Shown piece after piece: positions 53,690-62,761 of a stretch of DNA of 64,000 nucleotides (positions are counted from its first letter, which is position 1; each line of letters opens with the position of its first letter). The notes beneath the pieces were generated by a model, which was not told the DNA's origin, did no database searches, and worked only from the letters and a program-made list of their open reading frames with translations. This DNA comes from an uncultured Shewanella sp. (lineage in GTDB: Bacteria; Pseudomonadota; Gammaproteobacteria; Enterobacterales; Shewanellaceae): NCBI RefSeq assembly GCF_947501225.1, contig NZ_CANMUW010000021.1, positions 1 to 64,000 of the forward strand, written 5' to 3'. Both the position numbers and the translations under genes were made by a program.

Positions 53690-55000
53690 ATGAAGTGGCT
53701 GAAGAAGTTGCTGCCCCGCAGCGCATTTAGTCAGACCGTGATGCTGATTGGCTGTTTGTTGCTGATCAATCAGCTGGTGTCATATCTTTCGGTAGCCACC
53801 TATTTTATCCAGCCAACCTATCAGCAGATAAATCAGTTGATAGCGCGTCAGGTCAAACTCCTGTTTGTCGATGGTGTCGACATAGGCCGTGAGCACCTCA
53901 CCATGGTCGATGCCCTGAATGCCAAGGTGCGTGACGATGGCATGGAGATCTACAACCAGAAACAGGCACGGGAGGCCGGAATCGAGCAGGCCGTTTATTA
54001 TGGCTTCCTCTCATCTCAGATGTCCGAGCATCTGGGCGGCAAGGCCGAAGTTAAGATAGCCCAGGGAGAAGACTTCGAGATCTGGATCCGCCCGCCTCAG
54101 GCCCCGTCGATCTGGATCAAGGTTCCCCTGACCGGCTTCAATGAGTCTGACCTATCACCGCTCACTCTCTACCTTATGGTGATCGGTGCCTTGAGTGTCG
54201 CCGGCGGCTGGTGGTTTGCCAGACAACAGAACCGGCCACTGAAGAAGCTTCAGAAAGCGGCGATCTCTGTCTCTATGGGCGACTATCCAGACCCTTTACC
54301 CCTCACAGGTTCGACCGAAATTGTCGAGGTAACCAACGCCTTCAATCAGATGTCACACGGAATGAAACAGCTGGAACAGGACAGGGCCCTGTTGATGGCC
54401 GGCATATCCCACGATCTGCGCACTCCGTTAACCCGTATCCGTCTGGCCTCCGAGATGATGGTGGAGGAGGACGAGTATCTCAAGGATGGCATAGTCCACG
54501 ATATCGAAGATATGGATGCCATCATCAACCAATTTATCGCCTATATTCGTCAGGATCAGGAGAGCACCAGGGGGCAGGGACAGGTTAACCAACTGATAGA
54601 GGATGTGGTTCAGGCCGAATCGAATCGGGACGGCAAGATTGAGGTCGAGCTTCAGGATTGCCCGGAGATACCTATGCAGAGTATCGCCGTCAAACGTATT
54701 CTCAGTAATCTGGTCGAAAATGCATTTCGATATGGCAAGGGATGGGTAAAGCTCAGCTCCCACTTCGACGGCAAGCGAGTGGGCTTCAGTGTAGAGGATA
54801 ATGGTCCCGGCATCCCGGATGATCAAATCCCCAAGCTGTTTCAACCCTTCACACAGGGAGACACGGCGAGGGGGAGCGTGGGCTCGGGTCTGGGGCTTGC
54901 CATCATCAAACGAATTACCGATCGCCATCATGGTGAAGTGGTGCTGACAAACCGAGCCGAAGGCGGCCTACACGCACAGGTTTGGCTACCTATGGAGTAG
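53690..55000 (+). CDS. envZ: EnvZ-type osmosensor histidine kinase
   Basis: A 436-residue membrane kinase/phosphatase. There is a TM near residues 15-36, a periplasmic domain, a second TM (about 155-176), HAMP, a dimerisation domain with His in AGISHDLRTPLTRIRLASEMM (His about residue 237, quoted in part), an N box LVENAFRYGKG, and G boxes DNGPGIPDDQ and GSGLGLAI. The start is ATG 53690 (MKWLKKLL); a TTG 18 bases upstream is also possible. It phosphorylates OmpR encoded just upstream. Confidence 0.95.
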   Translation: MKWLKKLLPRSAFSQTVMLIGCLLLINQLVSYLSVATYFIQPTYQQINQLIARQVKLLFVDGVDIGREHLTMVDALNAKVRDDGMEIYNQKQAREAGIEQAVYYGFLSSQMSEHLGGKAEVKIAQGEDFEIWIRPPQAPSIWIKVPLTGFNESDLSPLTLYLMVIGALSVAGGWWFARQQNRPLKKLQKAAISVSMGDYPDPLPLTGSTEIVEVTNAFNQMSHGMKQLEQDRALLMAGISHDLRTPLTRIRLASEMMVEEDEYLKDGIVHDIEDMDAIINQFIAYIRQDQESTRGQGQVNQLIEDVVQAESNRDGKIEVELQDCPEIPMQSIAVKRILSNLVENAFRYGKGWVKLSSHFDGKRVGFSVEDNGPGIPDDQIPKLFQPFTQGDTARGSVGSGLGLAIIKRITDRHHGEVVLTNRAEGGLHAQVWLPME

Positions 55001-55109
55001 GGCCGCCCCCCCTTTCAATCCTGCGTCATCTATCTGCAATATAATTGTCACGCTACGGAAGCATAGTTGAAATACCCTTTCACCGGGCTCACTTTCAGAC
55101 GCGATACCG

Positions 55110-57074
55110 ATGAAGATATCAACCCTTTCGCTTTCAGCATCTGCGCTTCTGCTTCTGCTGGCGGCGCTCCTCGCCACCCTCGTAGTGTGGAGCAGTGATC
55201 AGCGACAGCAGATTGAAACCCGCTCGAGTGAGCTTCAACAGCTACAACAGATATTTCTGGTTGAGATAAGGCGTGAACTCGCGGACTACCTGCTCACAGG
55301 CGATGCCAACAGGCTGGGGCTTGCCGAAAACAAGCTGCAACAAATTGTCGACAGGCTCACTCTGTCATCGAGCCAAAATGCACGCACATTAGAGCATCAC
55401 TTGACTCAGTTCATCGACAAACTTAACGGCGACTACCGCGCCGCAGGAAAGCTTGCCGGCAACCCAAGGCAGCTGCTCGCCCATGCCGAGGCCGAAATGC
55501 TGGACAACAATACTCGATTAGCCGATTACGCCTACCTGGGACAAACAGAGAACCCGGTTCTGGCTGATAAATATCTCGCCCTGACCCGCCAGCTTCCGCC
55601 ACTGATCTATCAACTATCGCAATTGACGCAGGACTACCTGATTGGCAAAGATCTGAAATTGCAGCCATTTCTCGATGCCAAGCTTCAGCAGCTGGCTAAC
55701 TGGCATGACAGGCTCGATAGCCTGCCGTTAATTGGCATATATGAGCGTCAGCAGATGGATGAATTTGCTCTGGGCGGGGATGAAGAGGCGCTCTTCGAGA
55801 TAGGCGAAACCTACCACACTGAGCTGCTCAGCTTGAGTCATAGATACGGCAAGGAGATCAATAACACCCATAAGCTATTAAGTGATAACCAGTTAGTACA
55901 GAGAAGGCTCAAACAGGATATCAGCGCCATAGAACAGGCACTGCTCTCATTGGGGGCCATACAGGCAGAGCAGAACCGAGAGTTGAAATACGAACTGCAA
56001 CTCGCCCTCTATGCCATGGTCTCTATACTCGCCATATTTGCTCTCGTTTACCTGCTTCTGCAACAGCGAAGAGTGGTGACGCCTCTCAAGCGCCTCAACA
56101 GCGCTTTTTTGAAACTCAGCGAGTCCAATAACCGAGAACGCCTCGAGATCCACAGACGCTGTGAAACCGGCCAGATAGCCGGACACTTTAACCAACTTCT
56201 TGATCGCTTTGAGGATGAGGATGAATCACAACGCCGGCAGATCTCGCTGGTCTCACGCTCACTGTCAGCACTCGTCACACGCATATCACAGCTCAGCCGC
56301 AGCAGTGATGAAACGCAAGCCTTCATCAATAACGCGCAATCCCAAACTGATGAGATCAGAGCCTTAGCCCGCCAAGTCAGCTCCACCTCAGAGTTGGTTG
56401 AGCAGAGCGCCGAACAAACTATGCTACAGATGCAAAGCAGCCAGAGGGAAGCTGCAGCTGTGCTGGCTGCAACTCTGGAGACTCAAGAAGCGGTTGCTCA
56501 CAGCCATCACTCGCTATCGAGCCTGTCGACTGCCGTGAGCGACGTATCCGGAATCATCGATGTCATAGGTAATATCGCCGAACAGACTAACCTGCTGGCG
56601 CTAAATGCCGCCATAGAGGCCGCCAGGGCCGGTGAGCAGGGACGCGGCTTTGCCGTCGTCGCCGATGAGGTCAGGTCTCTGTCGCAACGCACCCAAATCT
56701 CACTCGATGAGATCATGGTCATTCTCAGTCAGCTTAACACCGCGAATCAAACTCTCGAAACCAGCATGACGGGGATAGAGCGAGCCGCCGACAGTCAAAA
56801 ACTCAGGGCTCAGAGCCTGTCAGATGTTGCACAACAGGTTCAGGAACAAGCCAGTAATATGGCGGGCACGGCTATGCAGGGCTCAGCCAATGCCCAGCAG
56901 CAGGTAAACTATCTCGATGGCTTTATCGAAGCGATGGAAGGCCTGAAGAGACATGCGCAGGCGACAACGAAGCAGAGCAGTGTGATAGCGCAGGAGGTAG
57001 AGCAGAGTGTGACAGATATCCGCAACAGTTTAGATAGCAGACTGAAACAGCAGAAAATTGTCAATGCCGCCTGA
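55110..57074 (+). CDS. Methyl-accepting chemotaxis protein downstream of envZ
   Basis: A 654-residue chemoreceptor. The N-terminal TM (about residues 9-28) is followed by a long helical periplasmic region with four-helix-bundle character (about 29-290), a second TM (about 294-316), a HAMP-like segment beginning RRVVTPLKRLNSAF, and a signalling domain whose tip reads NIAEQTNLLALNAAIEAARAGE, quoted here up to the last residue. No tether pentapeptide at the end. It lies 110 bases after envZ and may be read through from ompR-envZ; a functional link is unproven. Confidence 0.92.
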   Translation: MKISTLSLSASALLLLLAALLATLVVWSSDQRQQIETRSSELQQLQQIFLVEIRRELADYLLTGDANRLGLAENKLQQIVDRLTLSSSQNARTLEHHLTQFIDKLNGDYRAAGKLAGNPRQLLAHAEAEMLDNNTRLADYAYLGQTENPVLADKYLALTRQLPPLIYQLSQLTQDYLIGKDLKLQPFLDAKLQQLANWHDRLDSLPLIGIYERQQMDEFALGGDEEALFEIGETYHTELLSLSHRYGKEINNTHKLLSDNQLVQRRLKQDISAIEQALLSLGAIQAEQNRELKYELQLALYAMVSILAIFALVYLLLQQRRVVTPLKRLNSAFLKLSESNNRERLEIHRRCETGQIAGHFNQLLDRFEDEDESQRRQISLVSRSLSALVTRISQLSRSSDETQAFINNAQSQTDEIRALARQVSSTSELVEQSAEQTMLQMQSSQREAAAVLAATLETQEAVAHSHHSLSSLSTAVSDVSGIIDVIGNIAEQTNLLALNAAIEAARAGEQGRGFAVVADEVRSLSQRTQISLDEIMVILSQLNTANQTLETSMTGIERAADSQKLRAQSLSDVAQQVQEQASNMAGTAMQGSANAQQQVNYLDGFIEAMEGLKRHAQATTKQSSVIAQEVEQSVTDIRNSLDSRLKQQKIVNAA

Positions 57075-57158
57075 ACCTTACAGATTCCCATGCTAAAATA
57101 TTGCGCATAAAATGGCTCACTGAAATCGGGTGAGTAACAGATAGCATCAGGGAAAACG

Positions 57159-58010
57159 ATGAATAAATTAACACTCAGCGCGACCATTGCAGCATTAGGC
57201 CTGTCACTCCATGTTAATGCTGAAGAGGCCAGCTCCCCGCTGGCCATGTCTGTGATCTCGGGTATGGAAGCCTATGAAGACTCTCCCCACAGCTCCCTGT
57301 CGAAAGGCGTCGGTATCTCTCTCATCTGGGACGACCTCAGATACGATAAAACCTATAAACTCGACAGAAACTACTTTCGGGTACGCGGAACCTACTATTA
57401 CGAAAAGGATGCAGAGAAATACGATGAAGACAGATATCGTGACTCGATGGATCTTAAGCTTCATTACCAGCGTCCATTTATGCGCTTCAATGACGATGAG
57501 GATTATACCCTCAGCGTTACGGGTCACTACGAGGGCCACTACAACAGTCAGCAACTCGAAGAGTTTGAGCAGCTTGCCGTCACAGGCTTAGTACTCAACA
57601 AGCGCATGGGTAGCACCCACCATTACGACCTGGGCGTCACCTTAGGCTTGGCCTTCAGCGAGGAGGAGAAAGATGATGACTGGCCGAGAGAGTCACAGGG
57701 GATTGGTGAAGAGGAGCTCAACCGCCGCGGTTTTGGTTACTACTTCGAGCTGAAGAACAGCTATACCTTCAGCCACACCGGGGTTCAGCTATCTCTGAAC
57801 TACAGCCGGTACGATGGCCTGTGGAAGTATGAAGACAACAAGTCCTATAGCTTCAACAGGCTCAACTTTGGTGTCATTATTCCCTTAGCCAATAAAGATA
57901 ACCTGCTGCACTTCGCCACGGAATATATAGACAGAACCTCAGAGCAGGATCTGATTGGTTTCGATGATGTGCTTTACCGGGTACATGCCGAGTACGTGCA
58001 CTATTTCTAG
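57159..58010 (+). CDS. Predicted outer-membrane beta-barrel protein
   Basis: A 283-residue protein with a signal peptide (MNKLTLSATIAALGLSLHVNA, cut at ANA-EE; partly quoted). The mature part shows alternating hydrophobic/polar strands with many aromatic residues, and a C-terminal strand ending AEYVHYF, the terminal Phe typical of BAM-inserted barrels. Acidic residues are abundant in loops (for example EEEKDDDW). I do not identify a family with certainty; DUF2860-like Vibrio/Shewanella proteins are a possibility. A strong terminator follows. Confidence 0.8.
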   Translation: MNKLTLSATIAALGLSLHVNAEEASSPLAMSVISGMEAYEDSPHSSLSKGVGISLIWDDLRYDKTYKLDRNYFRVRGTYYYEKDAEKYDEDRYRDSMDLKLHYQRPFMRFNDDEDYTLSVTGHYEGHYNSQQLEEFEQLAVTGLVLNKRMGSTHHYDLGVTLGLAFSEEEKDDDWPRESQGIGEEELNRRGFGYYFELKNSYTFSHTGVQLSLNYSRYDGLWKYEDNKSYSFNRLNFGVIIPLANKDNLLHFATEYIDRTSEQDLIGFDDVLYRVHAEYVHYF

Positions 58011-58037
58011 TTCTGATTAGTCATCAAGTTTAAGAGA

Positions 58038-58060
58038 GGAGCCATAAGGCTCCTTTTTTG
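58038..58060 (+). terminator. Terminator of the outer-membrane protein gene
   Basis: GGAGCC (58038-58043) pairs with GGCTCC (58048-58053), loop ATAA, followed by six T's. It sits 28 bases after the stop. Confidence 0.92.
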
Positions 58061-58168
58061 TACTCTGTACCCAATCCAATGAAGGTTTGGTTAACTTTCA
58101 TTAACTGTACCCGGACCGGGTTATTGGCATAAATTAGAGCAGGCTTCGGATATAAGGTTTTGCAACAT

Positions 58169-58555
58169 ATGAACAGATGGGCAGTTGGTCTATCGCTGGC
58201 TTTTTTTGCTTTCATTCTTTGGGTGATCTACCTGGCAAATACAGGTGCCAGCAGTGTGCTCTTTAACCTTGTCGGAGCGCTCCCCTATGGCGACAAGCTA
58301 GGACACTTTTGCCTCTTTGGTCTACTGACCTTTCTGTTTAATCTCGCCTCTCGCTGTAAATCGTTTGCCATAGGTCGGCTCCGTCTCTACTACGGCACTG
58401 CAGCTGTTACTATTTTCGTTGTTGCGGAGGAGATCAGCCAGGGGTTCATCCCCAGCAGAACATTTGACGTGATGGATCTCACCGCCGACGCTCTGGGGAT
58501 TCTAGGCTTTACCTACCTGAGTCACCTTATTAGCCGAAAGTCGGCGAAAGCATGA
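58169..58555 (+). CDS. VanZ-family membrane protein
   Basis: A 128-residue protein with about four hydrophobic helices. The VanZ-like signature is GDKLGHFCLFGLLTFLF (about residue 40) and EEISQGFIPSRTFDVMDLTADALG (about residues 92-115; quoted as EEISQGF and the following half). VanZ contributes low-level teicoplanin resistance in enterococci; Gram-negative members have no known role. It ends three bases before the convergent rsmJ stop. ATG 58169 is chosen; TTG 58160 is also near the AAGG. Confidence 0.85.
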   Translation: MNRWAVGLSLAFFAFILWVIYLANTGASSVLFNLVGALPYGDKLGHFCLFGLLTFLFNLASRCKSFAIGRLRLYYGTAAVTIFVVAEEISQGFIPSRTFDVMDLTADALGILGFTYLSHLISRKSAKA

Positions 58556-58558
58556 CCC

Positions 58559-59335
58559 CTATGCCTTCATCGCCGCCTTAACATACACATCGAAGCGATT
58601 TTTCTTGGTCGCAATCACCATAGAGGGCTTTACGCCATCCAGATCCTCTGCGTAATCTGGACGTTTAACCACCACACGCTTGCTGGCCAGTGCCATGGCG
58701 GGGGCGAGCAGTCCATCGGCATCAAGGTCGGCGCCGACCAGTGACTGGAATACCCGCATCTCTTTTTTCACCAGTGCAGATTTGGATTTGTGCGGATACA
58801 TAGGGTCTAAATAGACCACATCGACCTCCTCACCCAGCTCGATAACAGATTCGAGGCTTGAGCCGTGTACCAGGGTCATGCGCTCACGCATCCAATCCCC
58901 TATCTCCTCGCTTTCATAGGCGCGGCGCAATCCATCTTCGAGCAGGGCGGCAACAACAGGGTTACGCTCCACCATAGTCACCTTACAACCGAGACTGGCC
59001 AGCACGAATGCATCACGTCCAAGCCCTGCGGTGCCGTCGACAACCGTCGGGTTAACCCCTTGCTTAAGGCCTACCGCCTTAGCTATCGACTGGCCTCGCC
59101 CGCCACCAAACTTACGCCTGTGAGCCACGGCCCCTGAAACAAAATCGACAGAGATCCCCTTAAGTTTGGGCTCATCGCGCTTATTGAGGATCAAGGTGTT
59201 ATTCTCGAAAACCAGCTCAAAGGCGGCAGTTTTATCAAAAATCAGTCCCCAGCGCCGGCAGATAGCCTCCAACGAAGGGTATTGAGCGTTAAAGAAGATG
59301 CCTGTCGGCGCTAATGCTTGCTTAACTTGGGTCAC
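58559..59335 (-). CDS. rsmJ: 16S rRNA (guanine1516-N2)-methyltransferase RsmJ
   Basis: A 258-residue SAM-dependent methyltransferase acting on G1516 of 16S rRNA. The SAM-binding motif is VVDGTAGLGRDAFVLASLG (about residues 98-116), the acidic motif II is VTMVERNP, and motif IV is YLDPMYPHKSKSA (about 174). The C-terminal RPDYAEDL and NRFDVYV match the family (formerly YhiQ). Gram-negative gammaproteobacteria usually carry one copy. Confidence 0.95.
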   Translation of the reverse strand: MTQVKQALAPTGIFFNAQYPSLEAICRRWGLIFDKTAAFELVFENNTLILNKRDEPKLKGISVDFVSGAVAHRRKFGGGRGQSIAKAVGLKQGVNPTVVDGTAGLGRDAFVLASLGCKVTMVERNPVVAALLEDGLRRAYESEEIGDWMRERMTLVHGSSLESVIELGEEVDVVYLDPMYPHKSKSALVKKEMRVFQSLVGADLDADGLLAPAMALASKRVVVKRPDYAEDLDGVKPSMVIATKKNRFDVYVKAAMKA

Positions 59336-59517
59336 GTGGGCTCGTAATCAGACGGTTATCGGTACATTATGCCAAAAGCGCCGCCCGGTGAATACACCGG
59401 CTTTCACCTTACCTCACCCCGCCTCCCGAACAGCGATAGACACAGTGCATTAACCAAGATAGAAACTGTGCTAAAATGGCGCTAACTCGTTTTCTCTTCA
59501 TTTTCACTGGATCTCTC

Positions 59518-60360
59518 ATGCTAAGTTACCGCCACGGCTATCACGCCGGAAATTATGCCGACGTGTTAAAGCACTCTATCCTGTTGCAAGTACTCAAGTC
59601 GTTGCATAAGAAGGATAAGCCCATGGTCTATATCGACACCCATGCAGGCGCCGGCGGTTATGCACTCACCGACGAATTCTCCCAGAAAACCGGAGAGTAC
59701 TTAGAGGGGGTCGCTAAGCTATGGGGAAAAGAGGATCTACCCGGGTCACTGCAACAATATGTTGATGATGTCAGACATTTCAATCAGGGCGAGGCCGAGT
59801 TAACTTTTTATCCGGGCTCTCCGGCATTTGTCGATATGAACATGCGTGAGAAAGACCGCATGGTGCTACATGAGCTACATGGCAGCGACCACCAGCTTCT
59901 GGATGAGCAACTCGGCAATGACAAACATATCCGTATAGTCAAAGGGGATGGCCTCAAAGGCTTGATCTCGGCGGTGCCCCCTCTGGAGCGACGCGGTGTG
60001 ATACTTGTCGACCCCAGCTATGAGATAAAGTCAGATTATCAGGATGTGGCCAAGGCGATAATTAAAGCCCACAAACGTTTTTCCACCGGGGTATATATGC
60101 TCTGGTACCCTGTGGTCAACCGGGCACAGACCGAGGGGATGTTAAAACTGCTCGCCGATAGCGGCATCAAGCGTCAACTGAGAATAGAGCAGGCGATAAG
60201 ACCCGACAGTGACGAGTTTGGCATGACTGCGGCCGGACTGTGGATCATCAACCCTCCATGGCAGCTCGATGAAACGGCGAAAGAGATGCTGGATTATCTC
60301 TCACCACTGCTGAACCAGGGTGGCGGTGACACTAAGGTGATCTGGGAGGTCGGTGAGTAG
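59518..60360 (+). CDS. rlmJ: 23S rRNA (adenine2030-N6)-methyltransferase RlmJ
   Basis: A 280-residue SAM-dependent methyltransferase of A2030 in 23S rRNA. The typical start MLSYRHGYHAGNYADVLKH fixes ATG 59518 (a longer frame to 59476 adds a hydrophobic stretch not in the family). The SAM motif is DTHAGAGGYAL (about 40) and the catalytic DPPY-type motif is VDPSYEIK (about 164). The C-terminal WIINPPWQLDE matches the family (formerly YhiR). It is divergent from rsmJ, as in several relatives. Confidence 0.95.
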   Translation: MLSYRHGYHAGNYADVLKHSILLQVLKSLHKKDKPMVYIDTHAGAGGYALTDEFSQKTGEYLEGVAKLWGKEDLPGSLQQYVDDVRHFNQGEAELTFYPGSPAFVDMNMREKDRMVLHELHGSDHQLLDEQLGNDKHIRIVKGDGLKGLISAVPPLERRGVILVDPSYEIKSDYQDVAKAIIKAHKRFSTGVYMLWYPVVNRAQTEGMLKLLADSGIKRQLRIEQAIRPDSDEFGMTAAGLWIINPPWQLDETAKEMLDYLSPLLNQGGGDTKVIWEVGE

Positions 60361-60497
60361 ACAAGCTCTGATTCCTTGGTAGTGAGTTTGTTATTGATAT
60401 CACTTGCATTTAGCTTGTTTTGAGGAAGAAATATACTGCGCACAACAGTTAGATGCCTTTCATGTCGTGACCTAGTGAATTTATCTGCGAGATTCAT

Positions 60498-60526
60498 TTG
60501 ATCTGCACAAAAAACATGCGTAAAAT
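60498..60526 (+). promoter_or_regulatory. pyrBI promoter
   Basis: TTGATC (60498-60503), a 17-base spacer and TAAAAT (60521-60526) make a good sigma-70 match by eye. Transcription would start near 60533, leaving a leader of about 185 bases that contains the leader peptide and attenuator. Confidence 0.7.
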
Positions 60527-60556
60527 GCCCGGCAATTTATCTGACCGGAATTTGAA

Positions 60557-60631
60557 ATGAACCACCAAGTCAATCGACACTGTACCCAAAATCGTCGAAA
60601 GTCGGTTCCTTTCTATTCCGATCATTTATAA
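60557..60631 (+). CDS. pyrL: pyrBI leader peptide
   Basis: A 24-residue frame (begins MNHQVNRH, ends FYSDHL) lies in the pyrBI leader. GGAA sits six bases before the ATG. Its TAA is three bases before the attenuator stem. The pyrimidine-rich codons near its end (CCT TTC TAT TCC) would give U-rich RNA where polymerase slows when UTP is low. This is the layout of E. coli pyrL: coupled translation to the end of the leader blocks the terminator. The sequence differs from E. coli; the arrangement is what supports it. Confidence 0.75.
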   Translation: MNHQVNRHCTQNRRKSVPFYSDHL

Positions 60632-60633
60632 AA

Positions 60634-60662
60634 AGCCTCTTTTTTAAAAGGGGCTTTTTTTT
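60634..60662 (+). terminator. pyrBI attenuator
   Basis: AGCCTCTTTT (60634-60643) pairs with AAAAGGGGCT (60646-60655) over ten positions, one of them G-T, with a two-base loop in the drawn form. It runs into an eight-T tail. It lies 57 bases before the pyrB ATG and directly after the leader peptide stop. Confidence 0.88.
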
Positions 60663-60718
60663 GCCTGTTTTTTAGAAAACAGGCCGCTATGTATCGAGAA
60701 AATAAAAGGGAAAAGGCC

Positions 60719-61672
60719 ATGGTAAATTCACTATATAAAAAGCACATTATTTCCATTCCGGAATTAGACCGCAGCCAACTTGAATCAATAGTGGCAACAG
60801 CTGGTATGCTAAAGGCAACCCCAGCCCCCGACCTGTTGAAGAATAAGGTCATCGCCAGCTGCTTCTTTGAACCCTCTACCCGTACCCGTTTGTCTTTCGA
60901 GACCGCAGTCCAACGCTTAGGCGGCACTGTTGTCGGCTTCGATAATGATGGCAACACCTCCCTGGCGAAGAAAGGCGAGACCCTTTCGGACTCGGTACAG
61001 GTCATCTCCTCCTATGTGGATGCCTTCATAATGCGCCATCCCCGGGAAGGCGCGGCCCGACTGGCCTCTGAGTTCTCCAATGGCGTGCCTATCATCAACG
61101 GTGGTGATGGTGCCAATCAGCACCCGACACAAACGCTACTGGATCTATTCACCATCTTCGAGACTCAGGGGCGACTGGATAACATCAATATCGCCTTTGT
61201 GGGAGATCTCAAGTATGGGCGTACCGTTCACTCACTGACCCAGGCCCTGTCCAAGTTTGATAATGTCTGTTTCTACTTCATCTCACCGGAGATTCTGGCC
61301 ATGCCGGATTATATCTGTGAGGAACTGGATGAAGCCGGTATCAGCTACAGCGTACACACCAGCATGGAGGAGGTGATCCCCAGTCTGGATATATTGTATA
61401 TGACCCGGGTACAGAAAGAGCGTCTGGATGAATCTGAGTATGTTCATATGAAAGCGGCCTATGTCCTGACAGCTGCCATGCTGACCGAGGCACGTGAAAA
61501 CCTGAAGGTTCTTCACCCCTTACCCCGTATCGATGAGATCACCGTCGATGTCGACAAGACTCAGCATGCCTATTATTTCCAGCAAGCAGAAAATGGCGTT
61601 TACGCCAGAGAGGCCCTACTCGCACTGGTACTCAATGAACAACTATCGGCAGGAGACACAAACAATGACTAA
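60719..61672 (+). CDS. pyrB: Aspartate carbamoyltransferase catalytic subunit
   Basis: Joins carbamoyl phosphate and aspartate in pyrimidine synthesis. The 317-residue protein contains the carbamoyl-phosphate motif FEPSTRTRLSFE (about residue 53), the loop HPTQTLLDLF (about 137) and the aspartate-site HPLPRIDEIT (about 270). ATG 60719 (MVNSLYKKHI) matches the E. coli start; the upstream ATG at 60689 would add ten residues. Its stop overlaps pyrI by eight bases. Confidence 0.97.
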   Translation: MVNSLYKKHIISIPELDRSQLESIVATAGMLKATPAPDLLKNKVIASCFFEPSTRTRLSFETAVQRLGGTVVGFDNDGNTSLAKKGETLSDSVQVISSYVDAFIMRHPREGAARLASEFSNGVPIINGGDGANQHPTQTLLDLFTIFETQGRLDNINIAFVGDLKYGRTVHSLTQALSKFDNVCFYFISPEILAMPDYICEELDEAGISYSVHTSMEEVIPSLDILYMTRVQKERLDESEYVHMKAAYVLTAAMLTEARENLKVLHPLPRIDEITVDVDKTQHAYYFQQAENGVYAREALLALVLNEQLSAGDTNND

Positions 61673-62129
61673 TTCGATGAAAATGCAGGTTGAAGCCATT
61701 AACAATGGCACGGTAATCGACCACATTCCGGCCAATATTGGAATGAAACTGCTGAAGTTGTTCAACACTCAACTCGTTAACCAGCCCGTGACAATAGGGT
61801 TCAACCTGCCCTCATCGGCCTTGGGGGCCAAGGATATTATTAAGGTTGAAAATATCTTTATCAATGAGGAACAGGCGAACCAACTGGCCCTCTATGCACC
61901 GAATGCCACGGTCAACCAAATTGAAAACTACAAGGTAGCCAAGAAACTCACTCTGAAACTACCCGAACAGATCCACGCTATTTTCAGGTGCCCGAACAGC
62001 AACTGTATTACCCACAACGAACCCGTTGACAGTAACTTCAAGGTGCTCACCAAGAAGGGAGATATCCAACTCAAGTGTAAGTACTGTGAAAAGGTATTCT
62101 CCCGCGAGATCGTCACCGAACATCCATAA
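61665..62129 (+). CDS. pyrI: Aspartate carbamoyltransferase regulatory subunit
   Basis: A 154-residue regulatory subunit that binds CTP and ATP and holds the catalytic trimers together. The N-terminal allosteric domain shows VEAINNGTVIDHIPANIGMKLL (two stretches) with the nucleotide-contact Lys later. The zinc domain has its four Cys in CPNSNC (about residue 111) and CKYC (about 139). ATG 61665 gives the E. coli length. The terminator lies 65 bases after the stop. Confidence 0.97.
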   Translation: MTNSMKMQVEAINNGTVIDHIPANIGMKLLKLFNTQLVNQPVTIGFNLPSSALGAKDIIKVENIFINEEQANQLALYAPNATVNQIENYKVAKKLTLKLPEQIHAIFRCPNSNCITHNEPVDSNFKVLTKKGDIQLKCKYCEKVFSREIVTEHP

Positions 62130-62193
62130 TAGGGCCTATGTGGAAAGTGATGTTCACCGCCCCTGAATGAATACCTAGCTTCAAAAGCAATGA

Positions 62194-62220
62194 AACCTCA
62201 GCACTTGCTGAGGTTTTTTT
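62194..62220 (+). terminator. Terminator of pyrBI
   Basis: AACCTCAGC (62194-62202) pairs with GCTGAGGTT (62207-62215), loop ACTT, followed by a T-run to 62220. A strong intrinsic terminator. Confidence 0.92.
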
Positions 62221-62301
62221 ACAGCCAGTCTAAAGCTGCAAGCGATAACGGTTATAAGCAGGATTATTCAAGCTGCGAGGTGGTATTAGTTACTACGGAA
62301 C

Positions 62302-62673
62302 TCAAAACGGTTCGCATGGAGTTCCCTGATGAAAGATCATCTGCCAGCGCCCCTGAGTTTTTCTCCAGATCGAGCTGCGCAGGGAGTAGCGGGTGATAAA
62401 CTCACCGGGCTTCTTCATCGTCGCCCTATAGAGAAGCTGGGCGACATCACTGGAGAGCTGACGCAACTCAAATGACGTGGCTGAAAATTCCGGGCACTTC
62501 TCCCGGGGGAGGTGCTTTAACACCTCTCTTTTACCGAAACTTGCTCCCGAGCTACCGAACTCGATAAAGTCGTCATGGATAAGCTGGTCCAGCTCCTGAA
62601 CCGACACCCTTACATCCGCCTTAAGAAGGTATAGCTCAAGCTCAACAAGTTTTTTCTTTAAACTGGTGTGCAT
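62302..62673 (-). CDS. DUF4440/NTF2-like protein
   Basis: A 123-residue single-domain protein with the cone-shaped NTF2/SnoaL fold pattern. A helical start (LKKKLVELELYLL) is followed by LDQLIHDDFIEFGSSGASFGKREVL and the terminal strand WRKTQGRWQMIFHQGTPCEPF, which are the DUF4440 hallmarks (both quoted only in part). No enzymatic function can be assigned. The gene is convergent with pyrBI and uses GGAGAG upstream of ATG 62673. Confidence 0.85.
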   Translation of the reverse strand: MHTSLKKKLVELELYLLKADVRVSVQELDQLIHDDFIEFGSSGASFGKREVLKHLPREKCPEFSATSFELRQLSSDVAQLLYRATMKKPGEFITRYSLRSSIWRKTQGRWQMIFHQGTPCEPF

Positions 62674-62761
62674 ACACTCTCCTCCCTGTTAGACCGGCCA
62701 CATAAATGCGTGAAAATATCATTCGACAATTACTGCTTTAATAATAACTTAGCATAAAAAA

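Noticed and set aside
61533..61664. Longer PyrI with 44 extra N-terminal residues
   Set aside because: The extension lies inside pyrB in another frame. ATG 61665 gives the known PyrI length and start.
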